Origin: Burhinus oedicnemus
Lineage: Eukaryota; Chordata; Aves; Charadriiformes; Burhinidae
Direction: 5' to 3'
DNA length: 64,000 nt
Assembly: GCA_008921705.1 (NCBI GenBank)
Contig: VFFE01007601.1
Coordinates: forward strand, 1,826,963-1,890,962
The translations under genes were made by a program, and so were the position numbers. Below, piece by piece: positions 1 through 12,671 of this stretch (positions within the stretch are counted from its first letter, which is position 1; each line of letters starts with the position of its first letter). The notes under the pieces are model-generated. The model made no database searches. It saw only the letters and a list, made by a program, of their open reading frames with translations, and was not told the origin of the DNA.

Positions 1-2204
1 CTGAAGAAATACCAAACCTACCTTGACATTAAATATAATTACGTTTCTGGCTAATACTGTAATTCACAACATTTCTGATATTGAAGGTTGAGCCACAAGA
101 AAGGAGGATTTTGCAGAAGTAAAGTGAAAAGTGAAAATATTTGGACACTGTTTAAAACAACAGTATATTATCATTACTTTTTCTTTGCATTTTTCAGCAT
201 GTAGGACGTTACTCAGTGTTTTTACCTCGTGCTCTAAGCATGCACTTGAGCCATCTCAAAAATTGCATTCTGAGTCAGCTCCTACTCAAAGCCTCCCGTC
301 CCAGTGCAATTTTTCATTTTAGTCTCCCCTTCGATTCCAAGAATTGTAAAACAAAAGGCCAAAATAGCATTTACACTCTTGCTTCGTCCAAGATACCTCT
401 TCTCCTTCTGGACCTACTTTCTTTGCACAGTAACCCTATAATTCCAGCTCTGTAGGAGCCCTGGTGCCTTTATAGTATCATAACCAGCCTTTACATGTCT
501 GCCTAGCTACTGAATAACCTCACTTCTGGAAAGAAATAACTACACCCCTTCCACACCTCTCTTTATATACTTATTAATTGAGCCCTGCCTTCCTTTTATC
601 TCCCAAAAGAGTGGAAATTAGCAAACGTTCTCTGCACACCTCTTGCCCCATGAAGAAGACGGGCGATTTGCCCTAATTCCTCCCAAGTCCCGAAGACCCC
701 TTCCCCTAGATCTGTAAAGTATGAGGAGCTGGGGACAGGCACATATTCACCTGGTACTCGACAGCGCTTGCTGTTAGCATCGTGCCACAGCCCTCAAAGT
801 AGAAACGTACAAAGAGCATCTTGCACCCAAAAGTACAGGTCTCTAATCACAAAGGTAAATAAAGATCTCTTGTTTTGGATATAGTATGGGGTCTTTGACT
901 TGCCTTTGAGTGCTGCTGATTTGGGCCCTGACATGCCCACTAACCTGTTAAGTGTGATGTCAGCACAGCTTTGGTTTATATAAATACTGACAAAGAACTG
1001 TATCGAAGGCCCAGGCAAACTTGCAGCAAATGTAGAGGAAGGCTGAGCGGGTCCTTCTTGAATAAAGCATTCTTGAATATTACTGGCAGGTTTTCAGAGA
1101 GTTGTGATTGTTTGGAAACTGCCTTTATGGAAACATGAGAATTAGTGATGAGTGACTTGGGTTAGGGTTCTCATCCATCTACCTGACAGAGCAAAAATTC
1201 CTTGCTAGAGGCAGCGTGTTTGGAGGGCTTAGGTGAGCTTGATAAACTGGGCAACTAGATGACAACACAGTTAGGGACATAAATAAGAGAGTTTAAGAAA
1301 AGTCAAAATAATGATAATAGGAGACATAAATTACCCGGTCAGGTGTTGGCTGGAATTCGCTAAAGGAAGTAAGGCTGTCTGTGGTATTTTATGGATTACA
1401 AGTATATATGTAAATATGTGTTACGTTGTGAGTAAAAGGAGAGGAAGTGTGCTTAGCATGAATGGGTTATTTGCACCAATTTAAATGGATTTTGGACATA
1501 TTAATGTAAATATTTATTCTTAAATGGCATAGAAAAAACAAGGATACCAATTTAGAAAATAAACTTTGTTTTATAGAAGCTAACGTGATTATGGAAGTAA
1601 CCTAGACTGATGTTGACAGAAATAGCTTTAGCATTTTCAGGTAGAGAATGCTGTTTCTGAAGTAAATTTTGGACACAGTATATCATAGCCAGACATCTAC
1701 CTCCTGCACCTGCTTGCCTCAAATCAGATATTTAGTTACCTAGTAATAGTGCATCTAATTATTCTCAAGGGGAAAAAAATTACTTATATGAAAGAAAAGG
1801 CCACTTTTAGACTTAGTAAAGGTTTGGCTTAATGAGTAACCAAGGTACCATTTTGTATGTACTTTATTCTGAAATACCATTGAAATAGTAATATTAGGCT
1901 CCCTTTGTTCTCATAATCTTTGGTTTGAAATATAAATGGAATTTAAGATGTTAGGTCAGTGGGTTTATTGGAGAAAATAAAGCTTAAAGGAGATTGTTCA
2001 GCAGTACTCTAGTAATGCGTTAGTGTTCTAGAGAAAAAGCACGTGTACCTTTCCAAACCCATTTTTGGGTCTGAAGCAAAGCATGGCTCAGCTGGAATTT
2101 AAAAGTGAGGCTATATTAGGAAGTGTATGCCCCCAGTGGAATAGCTTTTTAACAATTTCCATCTTTGCAAACCTTAACCAGTTTACTTTCTGGTCAGTTG
2201 TATA

Positions 2205-2325
2205 AAGTAGGAAATTCATAGTTTTACAAACAGTCAAACTGAGATTTAGAAAGCCTAAGAAAATTATTTAAGATCTCAGAAAAGCCAGAGTCAGCCTTGG
2301 AGTTCTGTAGCTCCTGGTCTTGAGT
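2205..2325 (-). mobile_element. MIR-like CORE-SINE remnant, minus strand
   Basis: Segments 'gttttacaaacagtcaaactgag', 'aaattatttaagatctcaga' and 'gtagctcctggtctt' appear in the order of a reversed MIR (attttacagatgag..aactgag, then the CORE and tRNA-like parts). Old and diverged. Confidence 0.4.
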
Positions 2326-2780
2326 ATTTAAAACAGGCGTTTCATTTTTATAGCCTACAAGTTATTAACTTAAAAGTGAAAAAATATACAGTAGTAAGGC
2401 CAGGTCTGTACGAGCATCTTTACTTATGTAATAACTGTAAACAGTAGGTTCTATTTGTGTGATGGGAATAGAAATCCCATGATAAATGAAGCTGTAAGTA
2501 GTCTGAAATCTCACTGGAAGCGGTTAGGTAGAAAATTAATAATAATTAAAATTTGACAAAGCACAAGTGGCAAATAAGTTGCATTCCTCCTTCCTTAAGG
2601 AAGTAGTAGAGGAAAAATGAACACCTGATGTAGAAATGTTTGCCAGGTCATTGAGTTCAAGAGAAGGATCAGGAGACTTCTGGAAAAATTAGACTTGAAT
2701 GCATTGTTATGTGTATTTTCATGACCTCCACATAGCTTAAGGCTGTATTCAAAAATGGAACAACCATATAAATGAAACGC

Positions 2781-2793
2781 GGGGCGGGGGGGG
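2781..2793 (+). repeat. G-rich run
   Basis: Four Gs, a C, then eight Gs, about 70 bp before a MIR-like element. Confidence 0.75.
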
Positions 2794-2864
2794 TGTTGCT
2801 ATAATATCTGTAAACAAGAAGGAAAAGTGGGCATAATTTATCTCTAGTGCAGAACAACTCGTAA

Positions 2865-3010
2865 AAGGGAGAGTGGTCCAGTGCAGGGCACGGAGCCAGG
2901 AGGATCGTGGGCTCCAATCTGTTCCGAGCCACCGACGCCATCTGACCCGGGCAGGTCACTTGACTTCCTTGTGCCTCTGTCAATCCAGCTGGAAAATTGG
3001 GTAACAAAAG
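2865..3010 (+). mobile_element. MIR-like CORE-SINE, plus strand
   Basis: It starts with a tRNA-like head ('gtggtccagtgcagggcacg', 'ggagccaggaggatcgtggg'), has 'gggcaggtcacttgacttcc' in the CORE region and 'gtgcctctgtc...ctggaaaattgggt' in the 3' part. This is a good order and spacing match to an amniote MIR, and it is unusually GC-rich beside its flanks. Confidence 0.6.
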
Positions 3011-3917
3011 CAGGACCTTGCTGAAAAACAGATGCTCAATCTGAGTTGAGCTGTCCTGGATAAACAAATTACAAAACACTGCTAGCTACCACGGTAAAAC
3101 AAAGATGGGTCTGCAGAGTCAGTAAGGAAGAATGACCGATGTGGGAAAGATCCAGCTGACAGTCCTGGGTGCTGGAAGAAAGCGATTTGTCTCCAAGTTC
3201 ACGGGTGAAATAAAGAGCTCACAGGATGGACGCAAAACTGGTTTATTGGAAATTAGAGCGTCAGGAAGACAATGGTGTCTGGAGTCAACACTGCGTAAGA
3301 TCTGGTTTCAAATTGTCCAAGATGTGAAAACAACAGTGGTCATTTATTCCTTATGGTGAAAATCTAAGTGCTAAAAGGCTCCCTAGGAGATGGGCATCCT
3401 GTAATTCATAACCAGGTACCCGGATGGGACCATCAGAGACTACACATATTTCACTGGTCTTGATTAGTGGTATATTTTAGAGCTTTAAGGGGGCTCCATT
3501 TGAAATCGTATGACCTTTTATTTATATTCTTTTTTTTAATTTCCATGAATTTACACCTCAGTCTTGGATCCCAAGTCCTTCAGAAAGATGTCTTACAGAA
3601 GCCAACTGCATAGGCTTTGAAATTAAACTAAATCCACAGGTTCAAATTTGGTTGGATATAGAGCACTGTGTTAGAAAAAAAGATAATAGAGCACATATTC
3701 CAGATCCCTGGATTGCAAGAGTGTGACTTAGGGTGCCTTTTTAAAAATATTTGGCAGTGTCCTGTTATACAAGAGGGATGTATTTATTTCACTATTTAAA
3801 ATTACTTTTTCAATATGTGTAAAAATGTGGAGTATGTGAATTTGATATGAAAATTTATGTTCATATTTTTAAGGAAAAAAATCTCTGGGTGTAGTCTAAT
3901 AAACGGGCCTTTGGAAA

Positions 3918-4065
3918 TAGGATTCAGAAAACAAGTTCATTTCTTGGCTCTGCTAATAGTTGTTGAGTACTTTGGTTTGCCATTTTTTGTCTTTTTACTT
4001 CCATTTCCCTATCTGGAAATTGGAAATTGGAAATAAGGACTTTTACCTCTTTTTTACAGAGCTGC
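3918..4065 (+). mobile_element. MIR-like CORE-SINE, plus strand
   Basis: 'gattcagaaaacaagttcat' then 'ttcttggctctgctaatagttg' (tRNA-like part), then 'cttccatttccctatctgg' (3' part). The end carries a small direct triplication of ggaaatt at 4014-4034. Confidence 0.5.
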
Positions 4066-6844
4066 TGCTGAAGAATGTCAGGTAAGAATTAGGGTCAAAG
4101 TAAAGCACGTGTTGTTCACGTTTCATTGCGATGAGCTAAGAAGCAGCTTTATGTTATTATTTCATTGTGTTATTTATATTTTTGTTCCACTGACTGATGT
4201 GGATGTGACAGAAGGAAAAGAGCATCTACGTGTATGCTCATTAACTGGAGAAGGAAGGACGTTGACTACCACAGCACACTTCACTTTTTCTAGCAAAGCT
4301 ACACATTAAGTGCAGTTCTGAAGGTCTTGAGACACTAGTTCAGCATGTGTTTTACCACATTTTAAGACTTAAGTAAACACTCCAAAACTGCTGTTCCATA
4401 GTAGCTTGGAATGTATTTGAAATAGTTGTTCTTTGGCCCTTCTGATACTCAGGATGAGGCAAGGTTATCTTGAAGACTCCAAGATGCTTAGAAAGCTCTT
4501 GAGCAGGATGAAGCACTGGGTTCATCTTAATCATTGAGCCTTAGAGTGGCAGATAATTTTGGAGTCAGAAATATTGACAAGCCACACTAATATTTAGTAG
4601 GAAAAATATTTCCAAGAACCTGAAGCATATTTTTTGGGGAGGTGTGTGCCAGAACCAAATGTCCAGCAAGTCATTAGTTTCCTGTCCTCATACTTAGTCT
4701 TGGCAAGGAAACTTTTTGTTGGAAGATGTGTTATTATGGCAGCAATGGAATTGCTTTGAGAACCATCCAAAAACAATCTCAAGAGCTGTACAGAAAATTG
4801 CTAACTTCTCTGGACACAATAAAACTGCTATTTTCTAATTCTGCGACCATGTTAAGATTTACCTGTCCTGTGGGCTGCTGTGTGTCATACTGCTGTGTGG
4901 ACTCTTTTGTTCTGGTCACCCAAGGAAGTGTGTGTGTTTCCTGAAAATACGTTGAGCTGTCAGACAGGCCATGGGAGCGAAAAGGAAGTGAAAAGTCAGA
5001 GGCAATAACTGAACTGAGTTCTTAGATTTTAATTTATTTATATGACTTTTTTTCTACCTTCAGTATTAAATCTGTTCTTATTTCTTATCCTATGAATACA
5101 CCAAGTTGTTAACTTGTTGTACACATGATTAAGATTCTAAATACAAACAGGCAAAATGAGAAGACGTTTTTGTAGTTACAAGGCAGAGAGGTGTATTTGG
5201 TGGCAAAGAGCTGTATTCAGTTGGCATCTCCACCATAGGCATCCCAAGTAATCCCAGTGAAATCACTCTGTCTCCGAGTCTTGCTTTTTCTTTGTAAGGA
5301 CTAGGATAACAGACAGTTTCTCTAAGAGATGTCTGCCATGTCTCCTTTGGTTTTCAGATGTCAAGGTCTGGACTGGACTTTATCCAAGTATATTTTGTGA
5401 TACCTAGGACAGTGTTGCTCCCATCTTGTTTAAACCTACCTTCTAAATCTTGTAATAGTTCCATTAGAGGAAAGTGTCCTCTACTGGGAGAAATGCTGCC
5501 TAAAGCATGAGGCAAATGCTGCCTTTGCCAATGCACCTGGCAGTAACAATAGACTGTGAACTACAAAGGATGACATACTGCAATTAATTTGTGAATGAGC
5601 TATTCAAGATACTAAGTGATTGGGGATGGATTTGTTATCTTTGTATCTTTTAGCGTCAACAGGGATCGGTTTAGAATTGGACTTAGAACAGTTAAAGAGG
5701 CAACAACAGGGCTATTCTGTTGGCAAAAGTTATTCTAATTTGCAGTCATTTGCGTCCCATCCTTCTCAAACCATCCACAGGGACTCCAGTGCTGAATGCG
5801 CTAGGCTTATTACTATGTCACGAGATACCATGCCCAGAGCGGCTGTCCATAAGCAGTCACAGTAGAGGTGGGCAGTCTGCCATATGGACATCGCAGTACA
5901 GTCATTGGCAAGTGGTCTGTCTGCGCTGAGATAGCAAATAAATTACAATAACTAGAGTTTTCAGCTTCGTTCATAAAAATCAGTTCTTGCATAACTAATT
6001 GTGAGCCGTGAGGAGCTGGCCCTTCTCCTTGTTTCAGCCTGATAAATTGCCATAAAGTAAAATAAAATAGATTACTAACCAGGCATTGCTCTTCTAGGAT
6101 GTCACGAGAATGTAATGCAGTTGCAAATGGGGAGGGCAGGTGGTCCAGACAACTGCAAATGGAAAGGTGTCAGCAAGACCGTCTTCTATTAAGAAGTGAT
6201 GCAATTATGAAATGGTTTGAGGACCCCTGTATTAACCCATAAAGCAACAGACACTCTCAGAGGGAATTGCCTTCTCACCGACTTTTGCCTGCTGAGCTGT
6301 ATTTTCCCCCCCTCGGTAGAAGCATCTCTCTTGTAATCCATTCTGTACGTTTCTGTCTGCGAGAGTGAGCCTTGCCATCTGCTATCAGAAAAATAGTAGA
6401 AAGACTGAAATGAGGTGAAATTAAAAAAAAAAAAGAAAAGAGTTGCTGTAATTTCAATGCACAGTGGTGATGGGTAGAGACTGAAACTGGCAGTAATCAA
6501 ACAAATCAAGGATGAGGACTTCTAGGCCAGTCTGAGAATATCAACTTGTGCTGAAATGGTTTTTCTCAGGTGTGGGCTTAGGGAGAGAAAGCTGGGATAA
6601 GTCCTCCGTTAGCATCACCTTGACTGGTCCAGCTGCTGTGTCCTGTAAGGGAAAGCTGCTGAGCCGCTGCCTCCTCTTCCACAAGGACTTTGTTTTCCAG
6701 GGCAGCATTTGTGGCTGCTGTAAGCATCGACCCTGTGCTTGCCAGTGCAGAGCAGACAAAGCAGATACAACCGAACTGATCAAGGCAGCACTGGGCTCGC
6801 GGATGAGGAACAGTTTGGGGTTGATAAAGTTTCATCAGAAAGAT
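4066..6844. other. Intron stretch with no gene recognised
   Basis: No repeat family, exon or RNA gene could be recognised. The overlapping frames at 5620-5929 have no splice context or familiar protein features. Confidence 0.6.
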
Positions 6845-6970
6845 TTCATTCCTGGCTCTGCCACAGCGCTCGGGAGAGGCTTTAAGCTGGCCAAATCCCG
6901 TGTCTCTGTTTCTCATCCAGCTGAACGAGACAGTGACACTTGTCTTCCCAGGGGAGGGATATGGAGGCCT
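6845..6970 (+). mobile_element. MIR-like CORE-SINE, plus strand
   Basis: 'attcctggctctgccacagc' is a near-consensus MIR tRNA/CORE junction, followed by 'ctggccaaatcccgtgtctc' and 'tgtttctcatccagctgaac'. This insertion accounts for part of the overlapping long frames in 6548-7123. Confidence 0.55.
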
Positions 6971-8219
6971 CTGGCGGAAGGTCATCCTGCAGTGGGTGGG
7001 TGAGGAACTGCCCGTGTGCTGACGGGCGAAGCTGGCCGTTGGGCCCGTAGCCAGCCACGCACGTAAAGGGCCTTTGGAGACCACAGGGCTTACGCATGTG
7101 CTGGAGTCTGTGTGCTGGAACACTTTGTAAATGCGGGTCTTTGTGACTAACAGTACTTACGCGATAGGGTGATTAAGATCACGATCTCTGATATTTCTGA
7201 GAATGCTTTGTCTTTCCTATTAAAAAAAAAAAAAAAAGTGGCTTCCTGTGGTTCTACACTTACCACAATGTTATTTTAATGAAGTTTTTTTGTATTTATA
7301 CTAAAGGCATGGCCTCAGGTTTTTATAGGTCTTCTTGAAGGAAGAATGGGAACGCGGAAGAAGCGATCTAATTCACACACTATCTATTTGGGGGCTGAAA
7401 AGCAGCTGTTGCATTGCATAATAAGGAAAACTCACTCAAAACTACGAAGTTAATGATATTACTAGGAGCAGGTTAAAAAGTTGGTTGTGGAAGCTGAGCT
7501 TTATAAATAAGAGTGAATTCTAAGTCGAGGTCTCTGAAATGCCAATTACAGTCACTTGAGTACATGGGGGCATGCTGAGCTTTTGCTGGGAGAGTTAATG
7601 AGCAATTTCATAACATGCTATATATCACTTTAAGAAGACATGATAAATTGCCACTAATGGTATTGTGTGTATAAATGGGAGCTGGTTTTGCTCTGCGTTT
7701 AGTTCTAGTGATTGGGTGGTACACCTGGAAAGACTTGTATTTTAATGGGGCCTTTTTAGCACTTTTGCACCTCGTATGTTCTGGATTATATATGATTGAT
7801 GGCTTTGAATGTATGGGAAGGAAAGATATGTAGATCTTAATGCTTTTAAACCATTTGTTTTCCAGTCTCTGTAAAAGGCCTCTCTGTTTTCCGGGTAATG
7901 GTTTATATTTCTCAAGTAAACAGAAGTACGGTTCTGGGACTTTGCCTTTTAACACTATAAATCTGGTGGTTTTTTATAGGAGGGTCATTCAGTTTACAGT
8001 GCTCTTAAGAAAAGATAGCTACTTTCATGCTAGTCATTAAAGACAAATAAGTAGGTGGTTTGGTAAAAGGATATTTTGATGCATGGAGTAGATAATAAAA
8101 TAAAATCAGAGTTTGCTTTGCTTTCATTCTGGCCATTCTCCTAGTTCCCATTTTGTATGGTGAGTTAAATCTCTTTCTCCCCTGAGCCACACCAATTTCT
8201 TCACAGCCAGAACCTTTCT

Positions 8220-8480
8220 GACTTCCCCCCTCTCCTGCCGGACCCCGTCGGTGCTTGCTTTGCCCAAAGGGGTTGCTGTCGAGCAGCGTTAAAGCGCTCT
8301 CCTCTCCCCCTCTAACCTGGGGAGAGACAGACCCAACCTGGAAACCAAACCCAGGCTTCCCCTGTGGAAACGCACACGTTCACCGCAGGCTGGCCCGGCG
8401 GCGGTGCTTTCTCCGCCAGGAGCCCGGCTCCTTTCGGCAACCTCAGGGCAGGCAGAGGAGACTCTGGGGTTATTTCCCAT
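8220..8480. promoter_or_regulatory. CpG-rich patch, candidate intronic regulatory element
   Basis: I count about 15 CpG dinucleotides in roughly 260 bp, against very few in the flanks, and the GC content is visibly high (about 60% by eye). That is near the usual CpG-island limits, though the segment is short. No TATA box or clear initiator is seen. Long overlapping frames on both strands here (for example 8364-8765 + and 8312-8704 -) are best explained by the scarcity of AT-rich stop codons. Confidence 0.35.
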
Positions 8481-9544
8481 GGATACCCTGGCACAGTGTT
8501 CAGCTGTTGCTTGTTTTTAAGCTTCCACACGTGCTTAAAGCCTAGCGAATCTCCTGCGTGTTTCTGGCGTGCGCGAAATCTGGTTCTTCTGGAAGGAAAA
8601 CTCTTAACCCTGTCTAGAGCCGTGAGGAGTGCTGAGATGTTTGAGGGAGGCTTCTCCTGCAGCTCCTTCCATGTGCCTCCGTCGTGTGGCCTTTTGCCCT
8701 TCAAATCCTTGGGCAGATTTGGAGCTGAAGAAGTACAAACTAAGTTTTACTGCAGCGTAGTTTAATACTGCAGGGCTGAAAGGCAATTGCGTTAACCCCT
8801 GCGGCCCCGTGTTTTTCGATATTGCTAATTGCCACTTCTTCCCTGTACTTTGTCACTTTTACCTGAAGTTTTCAACTGGTGTCATTTTCAGGCTGCTGTT
8901 GGTCCCCAGCATTATCTGTGAAGTGGTGCCTCCTCTTGGCTGGATTGCTGGTTTCTGTTTCTAAAAGGAAACAGAGAAGCAAGTACGTCCTATAGCGTTT
9001 CTTACCTGTGCTGCTGTTTGTTGCCCAAGGACTGAAAGTGCCTAGATGAGATGTAAAGATCCACAGGCTCTTCTCCACGGTCTTAAGCATTTCATGGGTC
9101 TGTGGTTCAGGAGCTAGACTGATATTCTTTAGAATAATAAAGGATAGCTTACTCTGTATTTCTCAGTTTTATGTCCCTATGTCTTCCATTGTCGGGTTGG
9201 AAGTTCAACTGGGGAAAGAGATTAGATGGCTTCACAATAGTTTTGCTTTTTAAATGCTTGCTTGTTAAAATTAAATCTCTGAGTAATTACACTAAGGTAC
9301 TTTGCCCCTTCTTCCTACACATCCTTATATTTAGTTTCCATTATTTGCAGGTATTTCGTAAAACCCAAAGACAGAGGTGTTGGGTGCGGTGGACCAGGGT
9401 CACGGAGGGAGGCAGGTGTCCAGCTAACACCATCAGGAGTTACGTGCCCGTGCAGCTCCGTGACCTGATGGCACTGCGCAAGCCCACCGCGAGAGTCAGT
9501 CCCTGTTCCCAATACTTAACAACGTCACCAGGCGAGAAAGAGAA

Positions 9545-9665
9545 CTCACGACCCCCATGTTATGAAGGACACAATTAAATGACTCCTCGGATGTGTGTCA
9601 GAGCGGGGAGCCAAACTTGGTTCTCCAAATGCAGCTGCAGTGCTCTAAGCACAAGACCAGCTTTT
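9545..9665 (-). mobile_element. MIR-like CORE-SINE, minus strand
   Basis: 'gtgtgtcagagcggggagcc' and 'aacttggttctccaaatgca' followed by 'gcagtgctctaagcacaaga' correspond to the reversed tRNA-like head of a MIR (cagagccgggaatagaacc..gtgctctaaccac). Confidence 0.5.
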
Positions 9666-10553
9666 GTGGTGTCAGAAGGAAGCTGGATTTTCCGCCAACT
9701 TGTGAAACTCTTTGTTGAAAAAATATTTTAAGCTAGCCTAAGCATACAGAGTGTGTATTAATTTGAAAGCCAGGTTACTAGACCGCTAGAGTAACATGAG
9801 TAGAAATGAATAAGTGCAGAGGTGTATTCTACCAGTTTTTGCTTTCCTCTTTGATATTTATATTTGAAGTGTGATGATACTACCTGCTTGGGTTTAACTG
9901 CAAAGTATAGATGCCCAACTTATCTTTCTACTGTAATACAAAACAATTAAATGCTAGGAGAAATGCAAAAGATAAATAACTTTTGTAGCTTGATAGCTTA
10001 TGTTTAATAAAACAAGTGATTATTGATAGTGCTTTGGACATAAAAGGCAAATTTGCTACTTTTTTATCTTAAAGTTGAAATATTCCTGTTGTGTAAGACA
10101 GCACTTCTAGGTTCCTCTAGTATGCCTCTTTTTCATGTTTCTTAGTATGCTGATGCAATGGAGGAACATTTTTCTGTGAATTAAATGCTATCAGTATCAT
10201 TCCAACTTAAAGGTCGTCATGTCTAATAGAATGCAGTGGTACCCAGTTGTGGTTTAGCTTTCAGTATATATGTGTCTTTGTTCACTGTAACTCCTAGCAC
10301 AGGGAATCTGTGTTTGTAGTAATTATTATCTTTATATTGCATTGTTTCACATCTTTTTAATGCTTGAGGGTATGTTAGCATCACTTGTAAAGAGTCATGT
10401 CTTGAAATCTTGGGAGCCTAAATACTTTGGATCTGGGCATAAGGAAAGAAAGAAGTAAACCTACGTTTGTTGGGTAGTGTGCCTTGGTTGTACTTCCAGC
10501 TTCCTTATTCAGACAAGAGCTACCAGGTTCTGTTTGTAATATAGTTAGGGATC

Positions 10554-10591
10554 ATTAAAAAAAAAAATTTAAAAAAATTAAAAAAAAATTG
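10554..10591. repeat. AT-only low-complexity tract
   Basis: Runs of A broken by ttt and tt. Confidence 0.85.
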
Positions 10592-11489
10592 TTACACTGC
10601 AAACTTGCTTAAAATAAAAAAGTCTGCAGAGTACTCTTAACTGAGAAAAAAAAGTTCCTCACCCCTCTTGGTGTGCAAAAAGATTTCCTTTCATGGAAAG
10701 CAACAGAAACTTGAAGAAGCAAATAGCGGGAATGCATTTGAAATAGCAGTTATTGTCTCTTGGGCTGTTTGGGAGCATTTTGTTTGTTTTGAGAGGAAGA
10801 GGGTTTGAGGGTACACTGGAGTAACTATTATTTGTTTAATGAAAAAGATTGCAAAAAGATACATTAAATATTGTTCTTTAATTTTGTTGGCTTCAGTAGA
10901 TAAAAAGCTGGATGGAAATGCTTTTGAACAATCTAAACTCTCTCGCTATAAATGTTGTAAATGATACGTGCTTTAGTCAAATGACCCATACATGCTGTAG
11001 TCATATTCAACAGTGTGGCCTGATTATATGTTATCTGGCATTTAAATCCTCCTTGGGGACTTTTCAGTGCAAAACTTCTCCTACATCCTACCCCAAAGTC
11101 TTTTGAGACAAATGCTTGTTTTTTATTCAAAACAAGGTCTCTAATCTGTCTAATATTCAGGTAGAATGTCTTATCCACATTTGGCAATTTATCCTCAACA
11201 CCCCTGTGTTCAGGGATATCGTTGTTCTTTTTCTCAGATAGGGTTTGAGCACACTGCGGACATCACCTGTCCAGGGTTTCATAGGCACGCTTGAGCATCC
11301 TCTGCCTGCAAAACGAACTTGCTCAGGATGAGAAATCTTCATGTGGAAAATAGGATAATGATAGTCTGTATGGTGTTGAACCCCAACCTCGTGAGTCCAG
11401 AAGAGAGTGAAAGCGTGTAAGGAGGGCTGTGAAAAGCCTGACTGATGTGAGCCTGATGTTTGCTTCGAGCACAGCAGAGCAGGCTGCTG

Positions 11490-11600
11490 AAGATCACCTA
11501 AAAACAATCCGGAGTCACCTCCCCAGTGGCAGGTTGCACACCGTCTGCAGAGCCAGGAACTGAACCCAGCTCTCTTAAGTGTCTCAGCCGCTCTGAGTAA
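11490..11600 (-). mobile_element. MIR-like CORE-SINE remnant, minus strand
   Basis: 'cagagccaggaactgaaccc' and 'agctctcttaagtgtctcag' match the reversed MIR tRNA-like head. The CORE part upstream is only weakly recognisable. Confidence 0.45.
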
Positions 11601-11679
11601 ATCAGTTATTTCTTCCATAATACATTTAAACATGTACTCTGTACCACAGTTAAGCACAGTGAGAAATCTTACCTCTTTT

Positions 11680-11707
11680 AAAAAAAAAAAAAGAAAAAAA
11701 AAAAAAA
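11680..11707 (+). repeat. Poly-A with single G
   Basis: Thirteen As, one G and fourteen As. Read on the minus strand it gives the phenylalanine run in the frame 11157-11825, which argues against that frame being a real gene. Confidence 0.9.
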
Positions 11708-12653
11708 GCCTAGGAGTTAGCTTGGGGAAGCGGGGAGAAGCAAGACAGACAACTTGCAATCCAGCCCTCATATGAAAGTTGCCCCAGGCAATTTTGTTAT
11801 GTCCGTGGAAGCATATGATATTCATTGCATGGGCCCATCATTAATGCTGACTCTCTGGGAACCTGTCTTATGTTGTTTCCACTTGGGGCAGGTTAGCTAG
11901 AAAATTGATCCGATTTTATTAAAGAGTCATTTTCTTTACTGTCTGGCAGTGGTCTCTGAAAAGATGTTTTGTCTTTTTAACACTTGGTGATTGCTCTAAT
12001 AGGATCTCAGAAGTCTGATGCCCAAATTGAGTTTCACACACAAAACTACTTTGTGGCTAAATTTTTGACTCCCAGCATGGACAGTTTAAAATAGAGCTCA
12101 AAGGATCCCTCCATATTTATGCTGCAGGTGAAACCATTGTTTTTATTCACATCCCTTTAATTAAAAATAGAATACATTTACATTTGCAGAGGGTTAATTA
12201 TCCACCCTTTTTTTATATACATTTAACTATAAACAAATGGTGATATTTAGGGTATGGTTCATGATTTCTCACAGTTGGGCACTTCATGTAGTCTTTGATG
12301 CAATCGTCATATTCAGTGGTAGTAAATACTCTCTTATTCTCAGCTCTTACTCTCCCTGGATGCAATCTGTCTTCCATGCAGACTGAACAAGTTTTGAACA
12401 AAAATACAAAAAAAAAAAGAAATCTCACCTCTCTTCTAGTTTGGGGGAGTAAGGCCTGTGTGTAATAAAGAAGCAACTTTATTTTGCTTAAAGGTTTTTT
12501 TGAAAATTCCCACTTAGCTGCCTATTGATCAAAGGATAGTGGTTTAGTCAGGCTGATGGCTTAGAGGGATAAGATCTGTGAGAAAGAATCTTGCCTCTGA
12601 CTGACTTTATTGTGTAGGCAGTAGGGGATTCCTTCTAGTGGTTTAAAAAAAAA

Positions 12654-12671
12654 TTATATATATATATATAA
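12654..12671. repeat. (TA)n microsatellite
   Basis: About eight TA units lie between A-rich sequence and aaaatttg. Confidence 0.9.

Noticed and set aside
2865..2950. Possible tRNA gene (tRNA-like head)
   Set aside because: The tRNA-like part belongs to a MIR-type SINE. It does not keep a full cloverleaf and is followed by CORE-SINE sequence.
6548..7123. Overlapping long frames on both strands (151 and 181 codons)
   Set aside because: Opposite-strand overlap in a locally GC-rich segment with a MIR-like insertion. No recognisable protein family and no exon borders.
8312..8765. Frames of 130 and 133 codons on both strands
   Set aside because: Explained by the CpG/GC-rich patch, where stop codons are rare. 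The composition does not look like a protein.
11157..11825. Longest open frame in the window (222 codons, minus strand)
   Set aside because: It contains a phenylalanine run made by a poly-A tract on the other strand, overlaps a MIR-like remnant, shows no known domain and lacks splice or promoter context.
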